Positions 7,810 to 10,479 of a DNA stretch of 10,479 bases are shown here, piece by piece. Each line of letters opens with the position of its first letter. The stretch's first letter is position 1. Under the pieces are notes generated by a model. That model saw only the letters and a list, made by a program, of their open reading frames with translations. It was not told where the DNA came from and did not search any database. A program made the position numbers and the translations under genes. The DNA is from an uncultured Fenollaria sp. (GTDB taxonomy: Bacteria; Bacillota; Clostridia; Tissierellales; Peptoniphilaceae), in contig NZ_CAKPYL010000050.1 of the NCBI RefSeq assembly GCF_934202865.1, positions 1 through 10,479 on the forward strand, written 5' to 3'.

Positions 7810-7845
7810 AAATGCCTTTCTTGTTTTTACAAGAAAGGCATTTTT
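7810..7845 (+). terminator. Rho-independent terminator of the dcw operon
   Basis: A perfect 15-bp stem (7810-7824 with 7829-7843, core ATGCCTTTCTTG) closes a TTTT loop and runs into five T residues (7841-7845). It begins 7 nt after the nrdR stop. Because the left arm starts with AAA, it may also act on transcripts coming from the opposite strand. Confidence 0.92.
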
Positions 7846-7872
7846 GTGATTTATTCAATACGATTAATATAG

Positions 7873-7903
7873 AAGAGGCTAATCTTTATTTGACTAGCCT
7901 CTT
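7873..7903 (-). terminator. Hairpin, probable terminator of the minus-strand secreted-protein gene
   Basis: A 9-bp perfect stem (AAGAGGCTA at 7873-7881 with TAGCCTCTT at 7895-7903), extended by two more pairs past one mismatch, with a loop of seven bases. It lies 7 nt beyond the stop of the gene at 7911-9392. The tail on the minus strand (CTATATTAAT) has few T residues, so termination may be partial, with the stronger hairpin at 7810-7845 as backup. Confidence 0.65.
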
Positions 7904-7910
7904 TGTATCA

Positions 7911-9392
7911 TTATTTCTTTTTACTTACTTGCTTTTTATAAACATTGTCATACCACGCTTGCTTCGATACTATTAATGTCTCTAAGGAAGCATTTTTGCT
8001 TTTATAAAGCTTTTCGTGAAGTGCTTGACAGTCTCTCAAGTCATTTAATGTTAAATCTGGATAATCTTTAAGGCCATAAGTACCATTAACAAAGATGGCG
8101 TATTCAAGATCGCCGTTCTTCTTAATCCAGCTATTGCAAGTCGCTTCAACACCATTTAGCATCTTCTTTATAAATTCAGTGTTGACAGGCTTTTCTTTAA
8201 GAAGGTCTTCGTACATAAGAGCCTTTAAGCCCATTAGGTGATGGTTTAGTGAAGAGTGCGTCATGCCGATGTAGTACTCAGCGCCGTAGTCCATAACCAG
8301 GCAGGCATCTTCTTTATAAGGAATTTTGATTGCGTTTTGATTAGCGTATTTTTTGTAATAAGTTAAAACCTTATCCGCAAGATCTAAATATTTTTCATCT
8401 TGAAACTTCTCGTACATTCTCAAGCAAATGTAGGTGTAATCAAGATTCCATCTTGTATCGAAGTAGCCTTTCTCAATGTTGTAATCAGCCTTTAGCCACT
8501 CACTTCTATATGGAATAGGATAGTAGCCTTCGTTATTAAGCTTCTTCGCTGTATCGTCTATAAGCTTTGCTGTCATAGCTTGAGAGAATTTACTGTCTAT
8601 CGTATCTAGATGAGTGTTTGCAATATATATAGCGCCTTGCATAAAGAAGTAGCTCTCCTTATATGGCACCGAGCGCGGATTCATTTCGTAGTAGTAGCCG
8701 TCAGGAATTATGCAGTGCTTTGGCAGTCTGTACTTCATGTCGACAAGTTTAAACGCTTCCGGCGTTTGGAATGGTTTTTCATCCATGCTCGCGTAGCAAA
8801 TGCTGTATTTAATGTCTTTTATCTCGTCTTTGATATCCTTTAGCTTTAGTTTTATCTTTAGCTTTGTCTTGTCATAAGTAAGTTCGCTCTCGATATTCAC
8901 TTTGTCAATAATATTGTCTTGAACATCTTTATATGCGTTGATGGCCGTAATCACATAGTATTTTTCGCCGCTATGCAAAATGACTATGTTTGGATTTTTC
9001 ACATTGAATTCTTTTTTCTCTATGCTAATGATTTTCGCAGCCTCATCAATGTATTCAGCACTCGCGTCTTTCATTTCTATAGGAAAATCAATATCTAAAC
9101 TGTCTTTGCCATCAAAAGTGCCTGTGATAAACTTAAGCTTGGCACCTTTAAACTCAAAGCCATCTTCCTTACTTTCTTTACTTTCTTTATCTTCTTTAGT
9201 TTCTTTATCTTCTTTACTTTCTTTCGTTTCATCAGCTTCTTTAGTCTCCGTAGTTTCCTCAGTTTTCTCAGGATCCTTAATAGCTTCCTCTGCGTAAGCT
9301 ATATTTTTTGCACCTAGCATGAGTAAAAATACGCTCAGCGTTATTAGCAGGGCAAATATATTAAATTTTATTTTTATTTTATTTATTTTCAT
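7911..9392 (-). CDS. Secreted protein with KE-repeat linker and helical C-terminal domain, function unknown
   Basis: I cannot assign a named family with certainty. The 493 residues begin with a basic stretch and hydrophobic core ending in AYA-EE, a clear Sec signal peptide (cleavage after about residue 34). A Lys/Glu/Thr linker follows (about 35-77), including seven KES/KED/KET tripeptides (57-77), then a region with beta character (about 79-200). The second half is helical, with FDTRWNLD (311-318), helices of the kind YxxLADKVLTYYKKY (335-349), MDYG (367-370) and HSSLNHHLMGL (379-389). That spacing resembles alpha/alpha-toroid carbohydrate-active proteins such as the glucuronyl C5-epimerase C-terminal domain; this is inference. 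The C-terminus is basic (KKQVSKKK) with no LPXTG motif. AGGAGA (9398-9403) lies 5 nt before the ATG, and a near-consensus promoter lies upstream, so the gene is probably monocistronic. Confidence 0.9.
   Translation of the reverse strand: MKINKIKIKFNIFALLITLSVFLLMLGAKNIAYAEEAIKDPEKTEETTETKEADETKESKEDKETKEDKESKESKEDGFEFKGAKLKFITGTFDGKDSLDIDFPIEMKDASAEYIDEAAKIISIEKKEFNVKNPNIVILHSGEKYYVITAINAYKDVQDNIIDKVNIESELTYDKTKLKIKLKLKDIKDEIKDIKYSICYASMDEKPFQTPEAFKLVDMKYRLPKHCIIPDGYYYEMNPRSVPYKESYFFMQGAIYIANTHLDTIDSKFSQAMTAKLIDDTAKKLNNEGYYPIPYRSEWLKADYNIEKGYFDTRWNLDYTYICLRMYEKFQDEKYLDLADKVLTYYKKYANQNAIKIPYKEDACLVMDYGAEYYIGMTHSSLNHHLMGLKALMYEDLLKEKPVNTEFIKKMLNGVEATCNSWIKKNGDLEYAIFVNGTYGLKDYPDLTLNDLRDCQALHEKLYKSKNASLETLIVSKQAWYDNVYKKQVSKKK
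9162..9224 (-). repeat. Seven in-frame 9-bp tandem repeats encoding KE(S/D/T)
   Basis: On the plus strand the units read CTTTCTTTA, TCTTCTTTA or GTTTCTTTA, each 9 bp. They encode seven Lys-Glu-X tripeptides (X is Ser, Asp or Thr) at residues 57-77 of the secreted protein. The block lies between the signal peptide and the folded part. Unit length is a multiple of three, so gain or loss of units would not shift the frame. Confidence 0.85.
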
Positions 9393-9437
9393 TATTATCT
9401 CCTATATATTTAAAAGTTTTTTAATTTCAACATTATA

Positions 9438-9466
9438 ATTATACATTAAAAGACTTCGATTTACAA
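9438..9466 (-). promoter_or_regulatory. Sigma-A-type promoter of the secreted-protein gene
   Basis: Reading the minus strand, TTGTAA (9466-9461) is followed after exactly 17 bp by a perfect TATAAT (9443-9438). Transcription would begin near 9431, leaving a leader of about 39 nt that ends in the AGGAGA ribosome binding site. It lies just downstream of the terminator of the preceding gene, so the two genes appear to be transcribed separately. Confidence 0.75.
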
Positions 9467-9488
9467 GGAATTTAACAGCTTTGTAAAG

Positions 9489-9522
9489 AAAAAAATCCTG
9501 ACCACATATGTGATCAGGATTT
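9489..9522 (-). terminator. Rho-independent terminator of the DUF4097-type gene
   Basis: A near-perfect inverted repeat: 9493-9501 pairs with 9514-9522, followed by one discordant pair (9502/9513) and CACATATGTG at the centre. On the minus strand the discordant pair becomes a G-U wobble, and seven U residues follow (A run 9489-9495), so the structure is a good terminator on that strand only. It starts 19 nt past the stop of the gene ending at 9541. Confidence 0.88.
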
Positions 9523-9540
9523 GTGATGGGAATATTAGAC

Positions 9541-10479
9541 TTATTCGATGATGATAGGTCCATTGCTTGTCTTTATATCACCGAATAGAGTAAGGTCTGA
9601 ATTGTTATTAAGTACTGCTGTGCTTAATTCGTCACCGTCTTCATCAAGCTTAAATCTGCTGTCATCGAAGATGGCTGGGCAAGTGTATTTACTTAGTCCT
9701 CTTAGATTAAATTTGACATTTCTGCTAACGCTTTCTAATTCAACTGTGACAGGTCCATTACTATTTGTTATTATAATATTTTCAGCGCAGTTGAAGACAT
9801 CTTTCACGTCAACATAAGCGTTTGTTGTGTGAGCTTCTAAATTAACGAATGGTGTGTTATGCATAGTTATTTCAGCGTTTGTTGTATTTATAAGAAGGTC
9901 AGTGAACTTAGCGTCCTTTATCTTAACTGAATCGTTAGTAGTTTTAAGTTCTGATTTGCCGATGATTGAGTCTTCAATCTTGATTTTGTCATTGCTTGTT
10001 GTTAAGTATAGCTCGTCGCAATTGACTGAGTCAAGAACTATCTTGTCATTGCTTGTCTTTACATCAACTTTAGTAAAGTTTAAAGCTGGTATTAAGACTT
10101 TTAAGCTTACTGCAAAATCTTTTTTAGTTAAACTTTCGTAGTTTGGCTCGATAAGTATTTCTTTTTCATCGATAAAACAGTTTATAAATTCATAATCAGC
10201 GGGAATATCTTTTTTATCTGTGTAATAGATTTTGCCATAGATCTCAATTTGATCTGAGCTCGATGGAAGTATCTCTACTTTTTCATTAGTATTATTTATA
10301 ATCAAATCATATTTTTTATTCTTATCGACATCAAGTTTAAGCGTAGCGAACTTTTTGTTTTTAAATTTATCGCCATCATCAAAGCTGAAGTTTGCGTAAA
10401 CACGGCCGTCTCTCATACCTTTTTCAGCTGTTTCTAATGACTTACTAACTATCTTGTTAACGAAGCTTGAGATTTTGTT
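9541..10479 (-). CDS. DUF4097-type beta-solenoid repeat protein, 5' truncated at the window edge
   Basis: The frame is open from its stop (TAA, 9541-9543) to the right edge, at least 312 codons. The first ATG, at 10416, is probably internal: 21 further codons (NKISSFVNKIVSKSLETAEK then G) precede it without a stop and look like an amphipathic helix, and no well-spaced ribosome binding site precedes that ATG. The body is beta-rich. Counting from Met at 10416, residues 120-216 form five repeats of 19-21 residues, each starting with TSN or TTN, then SNGP; the protein ends with TSNGPIIIE. This layout is typical of DUF4097 (putative adhesin) domains, including YvlB-like proteins linked to envelope stress in Bacillota. 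No signal peptide or membrane helix is visible in the part present, so location is undecided. Confidence 0.85.
   Translation of the reverse strand, partial: NKISSFVNKIVSKSLETAEKGMRDGRVYANFSFDDGDKFKNKKFATLKLDVDKNKKYDLIINNTNEKVEILPSSSDQIEIYGKIYYTDKKDIPADYEFINCFIDEKEILIEPNYESLTKKDFAVSLKVLIPALNFTKVDVKTSNDKIVLDSVNCDELYLTTSNDKIKIEDSIIGKSELKTTNDSVKIKDAKFTDLLINTTNAEITMHNTPFVNLEAHTTNAYVDVKDVFNCAENIIITNSNGPVTVELESVSRNVKFNLRGLSKYTCPAIFDDSRFKLDEDGDELSTAVLNNNSDLTLFGDIKTSNGPIIIE
9769..10059 (-). repeat. 19-residue protein repeats of the DUF4097-type gene
   Basis: Four successive units of exactly 19 residues start KTSND, TTSND, KTTND and NTTNA, and a fifth of 21 starts HTTNA. Each has Thr-Ser/Thr-Asn at the turn followed by alternating hydrophobic residues, as in stacked beta-helix rungs. 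The DNA copies are only partly alike (for example TTGCTTGT near 10049 and 9992), so the repeat is kept at protein level. Confidence 0.8.

Noticed and set aside
8980..9297. A 105-codon plus-strand open frame rich in Ser and Leu opposite the KE repeat
   Set aside because: Its Ser/Leu/Val repeats are only the antisense reading of the KE(S/D/T) repeat; the opposite strand has signal peptide, ribosome binding site and promoter.
9488..9525. The palindrome around CACATATGTG as a regulator binding site
   Set aside because: Its position just after a stop codon, the G-U pair formed only on the minus strand and the following seven U residues are fully explained by a terminator.
9541..10416. Taking the DUF4097-type gene as complete with its start at 10416
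   Set aside because: The frame stays open to the window edge and the ATG at 10416 has no well-spaced ribosome binding site, so the gene is treated as 5' truncated.
7804..10479. Defence island, phage or insertion sequence in the right-hand region
   Set aside because: No transposase, integrase, nuclease, toxin-antitoxin or terminal repeat is visible, and base composition resembles the dcw cluster.

Overview
This window looks like chromosomal DNA from a low-GC member of the Bacillota. It has many AGA/AGG arginine and ATA isoleucine codons, Shine-Dalgarno sites on most genes, and the division-and-cell-wall (dcw) gene order known from Bacillus and Clostridia. An anaerobic, non-sporulating clostridium-like lineage (for example Tissierellia/Peptoniphilaceae) fits best, but that placement is inference from gene order and codon style, not from a marker comparison.

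Positions 1-7803 (+ strand) hold a tightly packed dcw cluster: the last 21 codons of a gene that looks like mraY, then murD, ftsW, murG, divIB/ftsQ, two tandem DUF881 genes (as ylxW-ylxX in Bacillus subtilis), sbp (DUF1290), ftsZ and nrdR. Nearly every junction is 0-10 nt or an overlap (TAATG at ftsW/murG, ATGA at both ends of the second DUF881 gene), so the genes before ftsZ are probably one translationally coupled operon. The one real gap, 67 nt before ftsZ, carries a candidate extended -10 promoter and a strong ribosome binding site. A perfect 15-bp hairpin with a T run ends the operon after nrdR. The products make lipid I/II (MraY, MurD, MurG), polymerise septal glycan (FtsW), and build and position the divisome (DivIB, DUF881 pair, Sbp, FtsZ). 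NrdR is the ATP-cone repressor of ribonucleotide reductase genes.

Two absences stand out. No ftsA lies between sbp and ftsZ, where B. subtilis has it, and no sporulation sigma-factor block (spoIIGA-sigE-sigG) lies between ftsZ and nrdR, where spore-forming clostridia often have it.

Positions 7804-10479 (- strand) are a separate, convergent accessory-like region. One gene (7911-9392) encodes a secreted protein with a signal peptide, a seven-unit Lys-Glu-Ser/Asp/Thr repeat linker, and a C-terminal helical region that resembles an alpha/alpha-toroid carbohydrate-active fold. It has its own consensus promoter. Upstream of it is a DUF4097-type protein built of 19-residue beta-solenoid repeats; its reading frame is open to the right edge, so its start lies outside the window, and it ends in its own terminator. 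I found no RNA genes, mobile elements or CRISPR arrays. The window is mostly a conventional dcw cluster; its least described part is the secreted repeat-linker protein and its DUF4097 neighbour.
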